Origin: an uncultured Gammaproteobacteria bacterium | Lineage (GTDB): Bacteria; Pseudomonadota; Gammaproteobacteria; Pseudomonadales; Pseudohongiellaceae | Assembly (NCBI GenBank): GCA_913060495.1 | Contig: CAJXRP010000024.1 | Span: 1 to 57,524 of the forward strand | DNA length: 57,524 nt | Direction of reading: 5' to 3' | Part shown: piece after piece, positions 40,296 to 50,451 of the stretch | Layout: every line of letters starts with the position of its first letter | Numbering within the stretch: the stretch's first letter is position 1 | Notes under the pieces: generated by a model | Databases searched by the model: none | The model's input: the letters and a program-made list of their open reading frames with translations, nothing else | What the model was told of the DNA's origin: nothing | Position numbers and translations under genes: made by a program

Positions 40296-41333
40296 ATGAA
40301 AAACAGCGCACTAGCTCTCGTATTTTTAGTACTACTTACTTCCTGCAGCGATGAATTAAATCGTGCACGTCCCTACGTACTCACCACTGCAACCACCGGC
40401 GGCGCCTTCTATCCCGTAGGCGTTGCCCTTGCCACCATCGCTCATTCACAACTCGCGGATACACAAGGCATATCCCTCACTGCGATTAGTTCGGCTGGTT
40501 CTCTCGAGAACGTTAAGTTACTACGCGACAATCAGGCTCAGTTTGCCATTCTTCAGGGGCCTTTTGGCGCCTGGTCATGGACTGGCGAAGGGCCCGTTAG
40601 CTCCCCGCAAGCCCATATGCGCAGTGTTAGTGCTCTGTGGCAAAACGTCGAACATTTTGTACTGCTCAGTGAACTGACCACGAGCGGTGAAATCATGGAT
40701 CTGGATACCCTAAACGGAGAGCGCTATGTGCTCGGCGGCAGAAATTCTGGAGCCGAACAGACCGGTAGATTTATTCTGGATACGCTTGGCATAGACTACG
40801 AAGAAAAAATGAGTCTTGGCTACATGGGCTATGGTCCTACTACTAGCGCGATACAAGATGGCAATATTGTCGGCATGAATATCCCCGCCGGCGCACCCGT
40901 CAGTTCGATCACTCAGGCATTTGCCTTGCTAGGCGATCGCATGACTGTGCTCAATTGGACCCAAGAGTCCCTAGACAAGGTAAATGCCCGATACCCGCTA
41001 TGGGATTGGTATCTGCTACCTGCGGGCACTTATCCCAACCAAGCTGAAGATATACGCACAGTAGGCTCACCCAACGTCCTTGTAACACGTGCTGATATCC
41101 CCGATGACGTCGTCTATAACGTAACTAAAGTTATTTGGGAAAATTTAGCGACGCTGCAGGAAATTCATGGAGCAACCAAAGACATGCGCCTCGAGATCGC
41201 TATAGACGGATTAGGCGCCCCTCTTCATCCCGGCGCCATTCGCTACTATCGAGAGATCGGGCTAGAAATTCCCGAGCGCCTCATACTCGAAGAAGCGACA
41301 CCAAATACAGAACAAGCAGGGAGCGTAGACTAG
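40296..41333 (+). CDS. TAXI-type TRAP transporter solute-binding lipoprotein
   Basis: 345 residues with a lipoprotein signal (VFLVLLTSC, Cys17). The mature start LTTATTGGAFYPVGVALA, AGSLENVKLLRDNQAQFAI and GYGPTTSAIQDGNIVGMNIPAG are TAXI solute-binding protein hallmarks. It captures an organic anion in the periplasm for the fused permease encoded 3 bp downstream. The ligand is unknown; characterised TAXI systems include glutamate and other carboxylates. Confidence 0.9.
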   Translation: MKNSALALVFLVLLTSCSDELNRARPYVLTTATTGGAFYPVGVALATIAHSQLADTQGISLTAISSAGSLENVKLLRDNQAQFAILQGPFGAWSWTGEGPVSSPQAHMRSVSALWQNVEHFVLLSELTTSGEIMDLDTLNGERYVLGGRNSGAEQTGRFILDTLGIDYEEKMSLGYMGYGPTTSAIQDGNIVGMNIPAGAPVSSITQAFALLGDRMTVLNWTQESLDKVNARYPLWDWYLLPAGTYPNQAEDIRTVGSPNVLVTRADIPDDVVYNVTKVIWENLATLQEIHGATKDMRLEIAIDGLGAPLHPGAIRYYREIGLEIPERLILEEATPNTEQAGSVD

Positions 41334-41336
41334 CTC

Positions 41337-43352
41337 ATGAAATCTAATTATCTGCGCTGGGCCGCATTCTTCTTCGCCCTGTTTCACATCTACTGCAACG
41401 TTTTCGCTAGCATTTCGGAACTCTGGCTCTCTGCGATTCACTTTGGCGGTTTCTGCGCGCTCTGCGCACTAATAGGCAATGAATCCCCCACGGTGCAGCC
41501 TAAGTCTGCCACCTATTGGATCAATATCATCTTGGCTATTACAGCGGTAGCCACTTCTTCCTATCTAATCCTCTTTGAGAACGCACTGTATGCTCGAGAG
41601 ACCGAATATATCATTAGCGATTACGTCTTCTCGCTAATCGCAGTCGGACTAGCGATAGAATTTACGCGGCGCACCACAGGCTGGTTTATGCCAGTACTGA
41701 TTCTGGTTAGCCTGTCATATATATTGTTCCTAGGACGTTACATCGGCGGTGTCTTTTCCTTCCCTGGACTTAGCCTCGAGACAGTACTGTACCGTAGCTT
41801 CTTTACGAGCGAAGGCATGTTCGGACTCACCGCACAGATATCCTCCACCTTCGTCTTCATGTTTATTATTTTCGGATCGTTTTTACTTCGCTCTGGCGCC
41901 GGCGATTTTATCGTTCGACTAGCCCAGTGCTTGGCCGGTCGCTACACCGGCGGAGCGGGTCTGGTTGCCGTAGTTGGCTCCGGCTTGATGGGCTCGGTCT
42001 CCGGGTCTGCCGTTGCCAACACCGTTTCCACCGGCGTGATTACCATACCGATGATGAAGAAATCCGGTTTCCCCGGAAAATTCTCAGCGGGCGTTGTCGC
42101 AGCAGCATCCACAGGTGGCGCGCTAATGCCGCCGGTGATGGGAGCTGGCGCCTTCGTATTAGCCAGTTATACACAGATCCCCTATTTGACGATCATCGCC
42201 GCTTCCACCCTACCCGCTATCCTCTACTTTTTGACGGTGTGCTATTTCGTCCGTATCGAAGCGAAACGTCTTGGCCTAACACTGACTGCAATAGAGGATA
42301 CCGAGAAAGTCTCCACTGTTTTGAAAGAAGGCTGGCATTTCATTATCCCTATGATTGTCTTGGTAGGCTTCCTCGTAGCGGGGAGAACGCCAACGACCTC
42401 TGCCGCGTTCGCCATAATCAGCGTCATCGGCGCCTCTTGGATTTCTTCAACACCGATGCATCTCGCAGACATATTCGATGCGACGGTGGAAGGTGTAAAG
42501 ACCATGGTCTCCACGGCCCTACTATTGGTTGCGGTTGGCATCATTATTAATGTTGTAACAACCACCGGTGTGGGCAACGCCTTCTCGCTTATGATCGTAG
42601 AATGGGCACAAGGCAGCCTTCTCATAACACTCGTCCTAGTCGCACTAGCCTCACTAGTATTAGGCATGGGCCTGCCAGTAACAGCGTCGTACATTGTATT
42701 GGCTACGCTCTCAGCACCGCTTATATTCGACCTGATCTCACAGTCACAATTACTGATTGCGTTGCAGGCTGGCGACCTTCCTTCAAATGTGGCGGCCACA
42801 CTCAGTCTGTTCGGAGGTGACCCACTAATTGCACTGCAAGAGATGCCTTTAGAGATGAAGCAGCTTATCCGTCAGGAAATGCTGGAACCAGAAATGCTCA
42901 CCGGCATGTTATTGAGTGCACACCTAGTAATCTTCTGGCTATCGCAAGACAGCAATGTCACGCCACCTGTGTGTCTGGCCTCGTTTGCTGCTGCGGGTAT
43001 AGCGGGAACACCACCCATGGCTACAGGACTCACCAGCTGGAAGGTTGCGAAGGGTCTCTACTTAGTGCCGGTACTGTTCGCCTACTCGCCGCTAATATCC
43101 GGCAGCTGGCCGGAGCGTATTGAGGTCTTCATATGGTCCTGCATGGGGCTGTATGCTCTTGCCGGAATTTTACAATGGCACCTCGAGGCAAAGATTAATG
43201 CCGGAATCGCCGCGCTACTTTTAGTCAGTGCAACCCTCCTGATGTGGACGCCGTTTCCTATCGTCTACCATATTATCGGCGCAGCGATTCTATTTGGCAT
43301 TGTTTTCATGCAGAACCGAGCAATTAAGGCTGCAGCTATCAGTGCGGCCTAG
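41337..43352 (+). CDS. Fused TRAP transporter permease (DctQ+DctM)
   Basis: 671 residues with about 16 or more hydrophobic segments: an N-terminal DctQ-like part (about 1-100), a linker, then the DctM part with GGAGLVAVVGSGLMGSVSGSAVANTVSTG and ASTGGALMPPVMGAGAFVLA, which mark the TRAP large subunit. LGMGLPVTASYIVLATLSAP lies in the second half. Small and large subunits fused in one chain are normal for TAXI systems. It drives Na+- or H+-coupled uptake of the substrate presented by the upstream binding protein. Confidence 0.92.
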   Translation: MKSNYLRWAAFFFALFHIYCNVFASISELWLSAIHFGGFCALCALIGNESPTVQPKSATYWINIILAITAVATSSYLILFENALYARETEYIISDYVFSLIAVGLAIEFTRRTTGWFMPVLILVSLSYILFLGRYIGGVFSFPGLSLETVLYRSFFTSEGMFGLTAQISSTFVFMFIIFGSFLLRSGAGDFIVRLAQCLAGRYTGGAGLVAVVGSGLMGSVSGSAVANTVSTGVITIPMMKKSGFPGKFSAGVVAAASTGGALMPPVMGAGAFVLASYTQIPYLTIIAASTLPAILYFLTVCYFVRIEAKRLGLTLTAIEDTEKVSTVLKEGWHFIIPMIVLVGFLVAGRTPTTSAAFAIISVIGASWISSTPMHLADIFDATVEGVKTMVSTALLLVAVGIIINVVTTTGVGNAFSLMIVEWAQGSLLITLVLVALASLVLGMGLPVTASYIVLATLSAPLIFDLISQSQLLIALQAGDLPSNVAATLSLFGGDPLIALQEMPLEMKQLIRQEMLEPEMLTGMLLSAHLVIFWLSQDSNVTPPVCLASFAAAGIAGTPPMATGLTSWKVAKGLYLVPVLFAYSPLISGSWPERIEVFIWSCMGLYALAGILQWHLEAKINAGIAALLLVSATLLMWTPFPIVYHIIGAAILFGIVFMQNRAIKAAAISAA

Positions 43353-43419
43353 TGAAAGAATAGCGCGAAATCACTAGTTAAATATCCAAAACTCACACCA
43401 CCCAATGCAAGAGTAAATA

Positions 43420-44433
43420 ATGAGCAATCACACAGCCAAACAAATACACCTCATCAGCCGTCCAGACGGCATGCCAAACCAAGACAATTTCAAAGTCGTT
43501 GAGGTTGAACTGCCTGCACCAAGCGACGGCGAAGTACTGGTTAATAATCTGTATATGTCAGTTGACCCCTACATGCGCGGTCGCATGCGCGAGAACGCGG
43601 TCTATGCTGAGGCCTACGCACTCGGTTCTGTTATGTACGGCGGCGCTATAGGCGAAGTCGTTGAATCAGCTGACCCTACATTGCAAGTTGGCGACATCGT
43701 TATCAATGGAGCCGCCTGGCAGGATAAGTTCATTGCAAAAGCAAACACCGTAAGCAAGGTAGTTCCTTTCGATCCCGAGCAGCTTTCACTCTACTTAGGC
43801 ACGCTAGGAATGCCCGGCTTAACTGCCTATGTGGGTTTATTTAAATATGGAGAGCCTAAAGCAGGAGAGACGGTTTTCGTTTCCGCCGCGTCTGGTGCCG
43901 TTGGTGCTAACGTTTGCCAAATCGCGAAGCTCAAGGGCTGCCGAGTAATTGGCAGCGTCGGCAGCGATGCTAAAGGACAATGGCTGATAGACGAATGCGG
44001 CGTAGACGCCGTAATCAATTACAAAACTTGCGGCGACCTGACGAAGGCGCTCGCTGAGGCTGCACCCGATGGCGTGGACGTCTACTTTGAGAATGTCGGC
44101 GGCGACCATCTTCAAGCTGCCCTTGAAGTGATGAACCCCTTCGGCCGTATCGCCGCCTGCGGCATGATCGCATCCTACAACAACGCCGAACCCGCACCGG
44201 GCCCAAATAACCTGATGCTAATTGTCGGCAAGAAGATTCGTATTAATGGATTCATCGTGTCCGATCACGCCGATATGCGCGATCAGTTCTTGTCCGAAAT
44301 GATTCCGTGGATACAGGATGGAAAAGTAAAGAGTCGAGAAACCGTGTTCGAAGGCATCGACAATGCTGTTGACGCATTCCTTGGTCTATTCAGTGGTGAG
44401 AACTTCGGCAAGATGGTTGTAAAGCTAGGGTAA
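43420..44433 (+). CDS. NADP-dependent MDR reductase (CurA/YncB-like)
   Basis: A 337-residue medium-chain reductase without zinc-binding cysteines. YMSVDPYMRGRM (about 45-56) and GMPGLTAYVGLF (about 129-140) are signatures of the CurA/PTGR leukotriene-reductase group; VSAASGAVGANVCQIAKLKG binds NADPH. Such enzymes reduce alpha,beta-unsaturated ketones and aldehydes in the cytoplasm. It lies 67 bp after the TRAP permease on the same strand; whether they share a pathway is unknown. Confidence 0.92.
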   Translation: MSNHTAKQIHLISRPDGMPNQDNFKVVEVELPAPSDGEVLVNNLYMSVDPYMRGRMRENAVYAEAYALGSVMYGGAIGEVVESADPTLQVGDIVINGAAWQDKFIAKANTVSKVVPFDPEQLSLYLGTLGMPGLTAYVGLFKYGEPKAGETVFVSAASGAVGANVCQIAKLKGCRVIGSVGSDAKGQWLIDECGVDAVINYKTCGDLTKALAEAAPDGVDVYFENVGGDHLQAALEVMNPFGRIAACGMIASYNNAEPAPGPNNLMLIVGKKIRINGFIVSDHADMRDQFLSEMIPWIQDGKVKSRETVFEGIDNAVDAFLGLFSGENFGKMVVKLG

Positions 44434-44445
44434 CTCTAAGCAAAT

Positions 44446-44910
44446 CTAAGGATCTACTTGTTCATTTCCATAGCGCGCTAGATACCGGTCAAGCGCGTTG
44501 GCAAATTCTCTCTTATCGGTCTCACTCATTTGAGCGGGGCCACCAGTATGAATACCACTGCTGCGCATAGTATCCATAAAGTCGCGCATATTGAGTTTCG
44601 CCTTTATGCTATTTGCCGAGAACATCTCTCCACGCGGACTCAAGACCTGCCCGCCCTTGGCAATCAATTCATCCGCCAAGGGAATATCGCTAGTAATTAC
44701 CAAGTCATCTTCCTGCACCCTGCGCACAATCTCATTATCAGCCACATCAAATCCCTGACTCACCTGAATCGCAGTGATGTTCTTGAAGGGAGGTGTTTGC
44801 ATAGGCTGATTCGCAATCAGGCAGAGAGAAACACCGGTCCGCTGTGCCGCTCGAAACAGAATCGCTTTTATTGGCTTAGGACAAGCATCAGCGTCGACCC
44901 AGATCGTCAT
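44446..44910 (-). CDS. YaiI/YqxD family (DUF188) protein
   Basis: 154 residues, close to the family's usual length. The start [11 protein letters not shown] and the motifs [25 protein letters not shown] and [21 protein letters not shown] are diagnostic for the YaiI/YqxD family, which has a PIN-like fold with acidic residues (Asp6, Asp8, and Asp in TSDIPLAD). The function is not established, though a nuclease role is suspected from the fold. It is convergent with the CurA-like gene. Confidence 0.9.
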   Translation of the reverse strand: MTIWVDADACPKPIKAILFRAAQRTGVSLCLIANQPMQTPPFKNITAIQVSQGFDVADNEIVRRVQEDDLVITSDIPLADELIAKGGQVLSPRGEMFSANSIKAKLNMRDFMDTMRSSGIHTGGPAQMSETDKREFANALDRYLARYGNEQVDP

Positions 44911-44953
44911 GGAGCTACCCAGGAGCGCTGTTCAATTATTCTACTAAAAATCA

Positions 44954-46696
44954 TCATAGCCCCGAAAGTGGTAACTCATGATCCTTTAAATCTTCAACAG
45001 CCTGGTTATGACTCAAATAGTTTGAGCCAGAAAGATTGGCAAACAGCGTTGTCTTTGTAAGCTTATCCATTATCGGCCCCTTCACTTCTGACAGGTGCAA
45101 CTTGATACCGATTTCGCTCAGTGTCTGATTGATTTTTTCCAAGGTCTGCAGAGCACTCATATCGATCGCATTGACGGCGGTGCACATTAAAATCACATGC
45201 TCCAATTTCGGCTTTTTTGCCATCAGACTAAAAATCAGTTCTTCAAGAAAACGTGTGTTCGCAAAGTAGAGACTCTCATCAATGCGAATCGACAATATAT
45301 TATCGAAGGTTTCAACATCATGCCTCTGCTCGTTTCTAAAATGCTCAGTGCCAGGAACCCTGCCAATAACAGCGACGTGTGGCTGAGAAGTCTTGTATAA
45401 ATGCATCAAGATGGAAGCCAACACTCCAGAGGCAATTCCAATTTCAACACCCACCAACAATGTCAGGAACAAGGTAATAGATACCGCGGCAAAATCAGCT
45501 TTGGAGTAACCCCAAGACTTACCTAAGGCAGAAAAATCTAAGAGAGGATAGACTGCCACCAAAATTATCGAAGCCAGCGCCACCTTTGGCAGCCAATACA
45601 ACAGAGGGGTTAAAAACAGGGCGACTATCGCAATGAGCATGGCCGTCAATAGACCCGCCGCTGGTGTTGCCGCTCCAGCATCAAAGTTGACCACCGAGCG
45701 CGAGAAACCTCCGCATACTGGAAACCCGCCTGAGAACGACGCGCCAATATTAGCTGCACCCAGACCCACCAACTCCTGATCGAGATCTATCTGCTCACGC
45801 CGTTTCGCCGCCAGTGTCTGCGCTACTGATATCGATTCAACAAAGCCAATAATAGAAAGCAAAATAGCAGACCAAAACAAATTACGAATTAGATCCACTG
45901 AGAAATCGGGGACTGTTAAGCCAGGAAGCCCAGCAGGCACATCGCCAAGCAACTGCACCCCTTGCTGATCGAGACGAAACACATAACAAAGCAAGCCAGT
46001 TAGCAAGGCAACGATAACTGGGCCGCTTCGAGAGATGCTAGTTACCAGCCTACTGCCAAGACCCAACTTGGTGAGCAAGGAATTCAGCCCGGTTCGACAC
46101 CAAATTATAATTGCTATGGATCCCAATCCAAGACCCAAGGTTAGCCAGCTGATCTCGTTCATCGAGGCAGCCAGAGATGTTAGCAATTCAACTATATTCT
46201 GTCCGCTGGAACTGATGCCGAGCAGATGTTGCATCTGGCTAAGACCAATAAGAATCGCACTGGCTGTTATAAACGCGCTGATGACCGGATGTGATAAAAA
46301 GTTAGCCATGAAACCGAGTCGCATCAGTCCCAACAGCAGCAAAAACACACCAGAGAGGAATGCCAGGGTAAGAGCGGCGGCAACAAGCTCAGCGGAACTA
46401 CTGAGCCCTAATTTTCCCAGCGCGGCGGCTGTCATCAAGGAAAGCACGGCGACTGGACCGACGGAAAGCGTGTTGCTGGTTCCACACAGAGCGTAGATAG
46501 AAAGTCCAAAGATGCTTGCGTAGAGACCAGCTTGAGCTGGCAGGCCGGCTACTAAAGCAAGTGCCAGCGCTTGTGGAACTAGCATAATAGCCACGATAAC
46601 CGCAGCCATAGAATCATCGACCAACTTTACTTTATCGTAGTCTCTCCCCCATCGAAGAATGGGCAAGTACTGTGAAACTGAAATTTTTCTACTCAA
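44954..46696 (-). CDS. SulP-family anion transporter with STAS domain
   Basis: 580 residues. The N terminus SQYLPILRWGRDYDKVKLVDDSMAAVIVAIMLVPQALA is the normal SulP start; about 12 membrane segments follow to about residue 425, and a cytoplasmic STAS domain (about 440-555) has ILSIRIDESLYFANTRFLEE and LMCTAVNAIDMSALQTLEKI. It should move sulfate, bicarbonate or another small anion; the substrate is not determinable here. The start codon is TTG at 46696, accepted because it keeps the conserved N terminus. The only nearby purine-rich stretch is weak. Confidence 0.9.
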   Translation of the reverse strand: MSRKISVSQYLPILRWGRDYDKVKLVDDSMAAVIVAIMLVPQALALALVAGLPAQAGLYASIFGLSIYALCGTSNTLSVGPVAVLSLMTAAALGKLGLSSSAELVAAALTLAFLSGVFLLLLGLMRLGFMANFLSHPVISAFITASAILIGLSQMQHLLGISSSGQNIVELLTSLAASMNEISWLTLGLGLGSIAIIIWCRTGLNSLLTKLGLGSRLVTSISRSGPVIVALLTGLLCYVFRLDQQGVQLLGDVPAGLPGLTVPDFSVDLIRNLFWSAILLSIIGFVESISVAQTLAAKRREQIDLDQELVGLGAANIGASFSGGFPVCGGFSRSVVNFDAGAATPAAGLLTAMLIAIVALFLTPLLYWLPKVALASIILVAVYPLLDFSALGKSWGYSKADFAAVSITLFLTLLVGVEIGIASGVLASILMHLYKTSQPHVAVIGRVPGTEHFRNEQRHDVETFDNILSIRIDESLYFANTRFLEELIFSLMAKKPKLEHVILMCTAVNAIDMSALQTLEKINQTLSEIGIKLHLSEVKGPIMDKLTKTTLFANLSGSNYLSHNQAVEDLKDHELPLSGL

Positions 46697-46754
46697 GTAA
46701 TTACTCAGCCTATCTAGGATAATTTTTGTCGACTTCGAAAATTCAGCGAAATGG

Positions 46755-47291
46755 CTAGAGACTTCTAAATTGGTTCTTCTTCTTGCGAGCGATCAGCCCT
46801 GCGCACTTTACACACCCAAATAGCCCAAGGTCTATGGCGATTGTTAGGAGCAGTGCGATAGCTAAACCCCATTCAATAGCAAGCATGTTCAGCGGTACTG
46901 TGTAGCCATACTGATTGAAGGTCTCATCGACAAATTCTTCATCGGCATTCAATATCACGTGCATCGCTGCGGCAAGAATGTTGCCAGACAAAGCCTCTCG
47001 CTCATTGGAAATACGAATATACCTGTCCACAATGCTACGTATGCTCTGTGCATCACTTTCAAACACCGAATCATTACTACCTTCGTAGTAAGCAATCAGT
47101 GCCTCCATATCACCAGCGAACAACAAATCGGCCGTGGATTGAAATCCGCTAATATTGGCGCTGACTTCCAGGTAATGCGCGTCAATTCGTCGCTCGTATT
47201 GATCGACGAAATTCGGAACCTGAATACCTAACAGTAAACCACCTGCAAAAATAAATAGCCGGCTATAGGTTTTTAGTAGCGAAAGAATCAT
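46755..47291 (-). CDS. DUF2937 family membrane protein
   Basis: 178 residues from ATG 47291 (AGAGAG upstream); 14 more codons are open to 47333 but without a ribosome site. LFIFAGGLLLGIQVPNFVDQYERRIDAHYLEVSANISGFQSTAD is the DUF2937 signature. One membrane segment lies near the N terminus and a second near 140-160, with a mostly acidic loop between them. Function is unknown. It is the last gene of a minus-strand run with DUF2333, a lipoprotein and moeA. Confidence 0.8.
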   Translation of the reverse strand: MILSLLKTYSRLFIFAGGLLLGIQVPNFVDQYERRIDAHYLEVSANISGFQSTADLLFAGDMEALIAYYEGSNDSVFESDAQSIRSIVDRYIRISNEREALSGNILAAAMHVILNADEEFVDETFNQYGYTVPLNMLAIEWGLAIALLLTIAIDLGLFGCVKCAGLIARKKKNQFRSL

Positions 47292-47354
47292 GACTGAATG
47301 GCTCTCTAGTCGGAACACACTTACGCGCTGCATGGCACACTGCGCCTACCCCAC

Positions 47355-48398
47355 CTATCCCTGTGAAAGCAGACTTCTCAAGTCAATAATCGCGGCATTC
47401 GCTCGTGATATGTAATTCGCCATAGCAAGGGAATGATTTGCAAATATGCCGAATCCAGAACCGTTGAGAATAATCGGAAAGAAGATCGGCCGCTGACTCG
47501 CTTCCAGTTCGCGAATAATTTGACTCAGGCTCGCGACAGCATTCTTATCCTGCAATACATCCTTAAAATCCACTTCCACGGCCTTCAGGAAATGCATTAA
47601 TGCCCATGTCGCTCCGCGCGCCTCATAAAAAACGTCATCGATTTGCAACCAAGGTGTTTTAACAGAAGTCTCCGAACGCACCGGCGTAGATTGAGATGCT
47701 CCCATCTCACCTGCGGTATCCGTATTAACCCGCTGCTGAGTCACGCTCGCACTTAGACGCTGCGACAAACTGCCAAGCCGCGATTCAACCGCGAGCAGCC
47801 AATTAGCAAGATTATCGGCGCGGGCATAGAACTGCGCATCCGTATTCGTAGGATCAGTGATACGTGTCAAATAGGAATCGAGGCGATCTATCGCCTCCCC
47901 GTATTCACTTTCCGTTGCCGGGAACAACCAACTGTCGTTATTGAAATGAAAGTTGGGCTCACTAATGATCAGATCAGGATCTTCCGTCGATTGAGATTGA
48001 GAGCGACTAAAGCTTTCGCGAAAGGCGCGAACCAAATCACGCACTTGCACCAAGACGCCGAATTCCCAATTTGGAATATTGTCGAGATAAAGACCAGGGG
48101 GAGAAACGTCGTTACTAAGATAGCCCCCCGGTTTTTCCAAGAGCGTTTCTGCAACGGTTATCAGCGCAACAGCTGTAGTGCTTCCCACCACATTGTCACT
48201 GCCTAATAACTCGAGTCTCTGCCGCGCTTTCTGCTCCACAGAAAAAGCTGCAGGCTCGCTGCTCCAATAAAAGCCAAGCAGCACCACAAAGATGATTACG
48301 ATAGCGAAGACTGTCAGGAATATGCGCTTAGGCATGCTTCCATCACCGGAGAAGGAGAACGCTGAGACCAGCCTATTTTTCATGGAAGTCCAGAACAT
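47355..48398 (-). CDS. DUF2333 family membrane-anchored protein
   Basis: 347 residues. An N-terminal membrane segment (about 26-46, IFLTVFAIVIIFVVLLGFYW) is followed by a periplasmic domain with ALITVAETLLEKPGGYLSNDVSPPGLYLDNIPNWEFG, SLAVESRLGSLSQRLS and a GATWALMHFL block, which identify DUF2333. Function is unknown; the family occurs mainly in gammaproteobacteria. It lies between the lipoprotein gene (gap of about 80 bp) and the DUF2937 gene (gap of about 60 bp). Confidence 0.85.
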   Translation of the reverse strand: MFWTSMKNRLVSAFSFSGDGSMPKRIFLTVFAIVIIFVVLLGFYWSSEPAAFSVEQKARQRLELLGSDNVVGSTTAVALITVAETLLEKPGGYLSNDVSPPGLYLDNIPNWEFGVLVQVRDLVRAFRESFSRSQSQSTEDPDLIISEPNFHFNNDSWLFPATESEYGEAIDRLDSYLTRITDPTNTDAQFYARADNLANWLLAVESRLGSLSQRLSASVTQQRVNTDTAGEMGASQSTPVRSETSVKTPWLQIDDVFYEARGATWALMHFLKAVEVDFKDVLQDKNAVASLSQIIRELEASQRPIFFPIILNGSGFGIFANHSLAMANYISRANAAIIDLRSLLSQG

Positions 48399-48480
48399 AG
48401 GCGCAGTTTAGCACCTCGGGTTAACTTAGTGTATTTTCGCGCGGGCCGCAAAATAACAGGGAAAGCAGTCTGATGCCAAA

Positions 48481-49215
48481 CTATTCGTCGCTTGGTATCC
48501 GCAGACGAATGCCAAGACGGCTGGAGAGCTCTATATTGCCACGCAGTCGATAGCCCGATACTGCCTCGCGCATCACCGACACCATCCATCGCGCCAGGTC
48601 ATCATTGGGTGCTGTAATCAGAAAAAAGGCTTCGTGTTCTCGCGTCTGCCTGGCGATATCAGCGAGTTCTTCCTGCGCCAGCTCAGAACGTGTTGAATAA
48701 CTAGGGTAATCCAACTTAAAGAAGAGATCGTCTGAATTCATCTCTAGCCGAAGCGCCTCTGTGGTACTAACGATTCCTGGATGAGTCGAGTCTACGAAGC
48801 GCGCCCTACCCAACATAGTCTCTGCCTCATCAAAAATACCACGACGCATCGATTCTTCTGCCAGCTGCAGATACCTCGCCACGATATCTTGCAGACCCTG
48901 CAATGCAAGCTCATTCTTAGAATCCATAGCAAGCACACGCTTGAACCGTCCATGGGCATTATCATCGACCGGTGTTAGTAATCTATCTTCATCCAACGCC
49001 TGCAATGCCGCATACAAAATGTCGGGAATCATGTCTCTGCTATCGGCATCAGCTGATCCGGAAAAAACCTCCGCATCGGACAATACTCGAATGTCCAGGG
49101 CGTCGTTCTCCGACCGAGTCTCTCCAGTCGTCGGCTCGAGCGCAGGTGCTTGGCAGTTGCTTAACAGCAGCGTGCCCAACAATAGAAATAGAAATCTAGG
49201 AGCTTGCATCGACAT
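48481..49215 (-). CDS. Lipoprotein with TPR-like helices
   Basis: 244 residues. The lipoprotein signal has FLFLLLGTLLLSNC (Cys about 21). The mature part has helical pairs resembling a TPR (ALQGLQDIVARYLQLAEESMRRGIFDEAETMLGRARFVDSTHPGI) and ends LGIRLRIPSDE, with VMREAVSGYRLRGNIEL just before. I do not recognise a named family. It starts 18 bp after the moeA stop, so it is probably in that operon. Confidence 0.75.
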   Translation of the reverse strand: MSMQAPRFLFLLLGTLLLSNCQAPALEPTTGETRSENDALDIRVLSDAEVFSGSADADSRDMIPDILYAALQALDEDRLLTPVDDNAHGRFKRVLAMDSKNELALQGLQDIVARYLQLAEESMRRGIFDEAETMLGRARFVDSTHPGIVSTTEALRLEMNSDDLFFKLDYPSYSTRSELAQEELADIARQTREHEAFFLITAPNDDLARWMVSVMREAVSGYRLRGNIELSSRLGIRLRIPSDE

Positions 49216-49233
49216 AGGGTTCAGGCCACAGAA

Positions 49234-50448
49234 TTAGTTCAATAGTTCTGAAAAGGGAATGAATTCAAGATTATCGCCGATTGCCACCGCTGTATAGGGT
49301 GGCACTATACCCAAGCCGTCAGCTTGGCTTAGCGAAGCAGCTACTCCTGAGCTTTGATTACGGAGTGCCTGCAGAAAGCTCGCACCCTCCTCATCTTCTG
49401 CTAGCTGACAACGCAAATATTCCTGCCGCTCTCCGGACTCGGAAGCTGCAAAACCAGATGCTACTTGAAACGTCTTTGGCGCGGTTTGCTTGCCCCCCAA
49501 CATTCGTAGCAAACAGGGCCGCACAACCAACGCGAAGGTGACAAAAGCAGATACGGGATTACCAGGCAGGCCGAAGAATTGAGTTGTCGCGATCTTGCCA
49601 CAGGCCAGAGGTTTGCCTGGTTTTATGGCTAACTTCCACAACTGCAGCTCCCCTTCTTGCTCAACCACGGCCTTCACATGATCTTCCTCACCGACGGAAA
49701 CGCCTCCGGTGGTTATTACACAATCACTCTGTGCGGCGGCCGCTGTAAGCGCTTGTCGCGTTCCCTCGAAATCGTCCGCCACTATTCCACAATCCAGCAC
49801 GTCTACCTGCAAGCCCTCCAATAGAGCATGCAAGGTAAAATAGTTGGAGTTGTAAATCTGACCAGCCGCTAATCTAGAGCCCGGTTGCACTAATTCATCC
49901 CCGGTTGTTAACAGGCTCACTCGCAACCTTCTTGTAACGCTGACTGACTCCAAACCGATAGAGGCAAGCAAGCCGATGTCCTGTGGTTTTAGTCGATGGC
50001 CCTTAGCGAGTATTAACGCGCCGGCTTGTATATCGTCGCCCACCTGGCGTAAGTTTTCACCCGATTGAACATGCTGTTGCAGCACGCTGAGCACATCGCC
50101 ACCGACTTTGCAGTTCTCCTGCATCACCACAGCATCTGCACCCTCGGGAACTGGGGCTCCTGTAAAAATACGCGCGGCCTCGCCTGACTCTAGCTGCCCG
50201 CCAACTTCACCCGCCGCAATTCTCTGCGTGATCTTTAATTGAGTGTTCCCCGATGCTAGATCGGCGCTTTTCAATGCATAACCATCCATAGCGCTATTGC
50301 GATGTCCTGGAACATTAATTGGCGACACACAATCATCAGCCAAGACTCTTCCTGCCGCCTGCCTTAAGGGCACGCTCTCCTTCTCAGTTATTACGGGTAA
50401 CAGCGGGACTAATTGTTCGAGGGCTGTGTCGATTGGCGTCAGTGACAT
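49234..50448 (-). CDS. moeA: Molybdopterin molybdenumtransferase
   Basis: 404 residues, full length for MoeA. Domain order: MoeA N-terminal (with PGHRNSAMDGYAL, about 53-65), the MoCF-binding domain with TTGDELV and TTGGVSVGEEDHVK, and GLPGNPVSAFVTF before the C-terminal beta domain. It inserts molybdate into adenylated molybdopterin to complete the molybdenum cofactor. The ATG lies 3 bp after the stop of the RmlD-like gene. No other molybdenum-cofactor gene is in the window. Confidence 0.95.
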   Translation of the reverse strand: MSLTPIDTALEQLVPLLPVITEKESVPLRQAAGRVLADDCVSPINVPGHRNSAMDGYALKSADLASGNTQLKITQRIAAGEVGGQLESGEAARIFTGAPVPEGADAVVMQENCKVGGDVLSVLQQHVQSGENLRQVGDDIQAGALILAKGHRLKPQDIGLLASIGLESVSVTRRLRVSLLTTGDELVQPGSRLAAGQIYNSNYFTLHALLEGLQVDVLDCGIVADDFEGTRQALTAAAAQSDCVITTGGVSVGEEDHVKAVVEQEGELQLWKLAIKPGKPLACGKIATTQFFGLPGNPVSAFVTFALVVRPCLLRMLGGKQTAPKTFQVASGFAASESGERQEYLRCQLAEDEEGASFLQALRNQSSGVAASLSQADGLGIVPPYTAVAIGDNLEFIPFSELLN

Positions 50449-50451
50449 GTT

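Noticed and set aside
42242..42799. 185-codon open frame on the minus strand inside the TRAP permease
   Set aside because: It is antisense to a conserved gene, has no ribosome site and shows no protein family.
46035..46496. 153-codon plus-strand frame inside the SulP gene
   Set aside because: Antisense to conserved membrane segments with low-complexity composition; a coding shadow.
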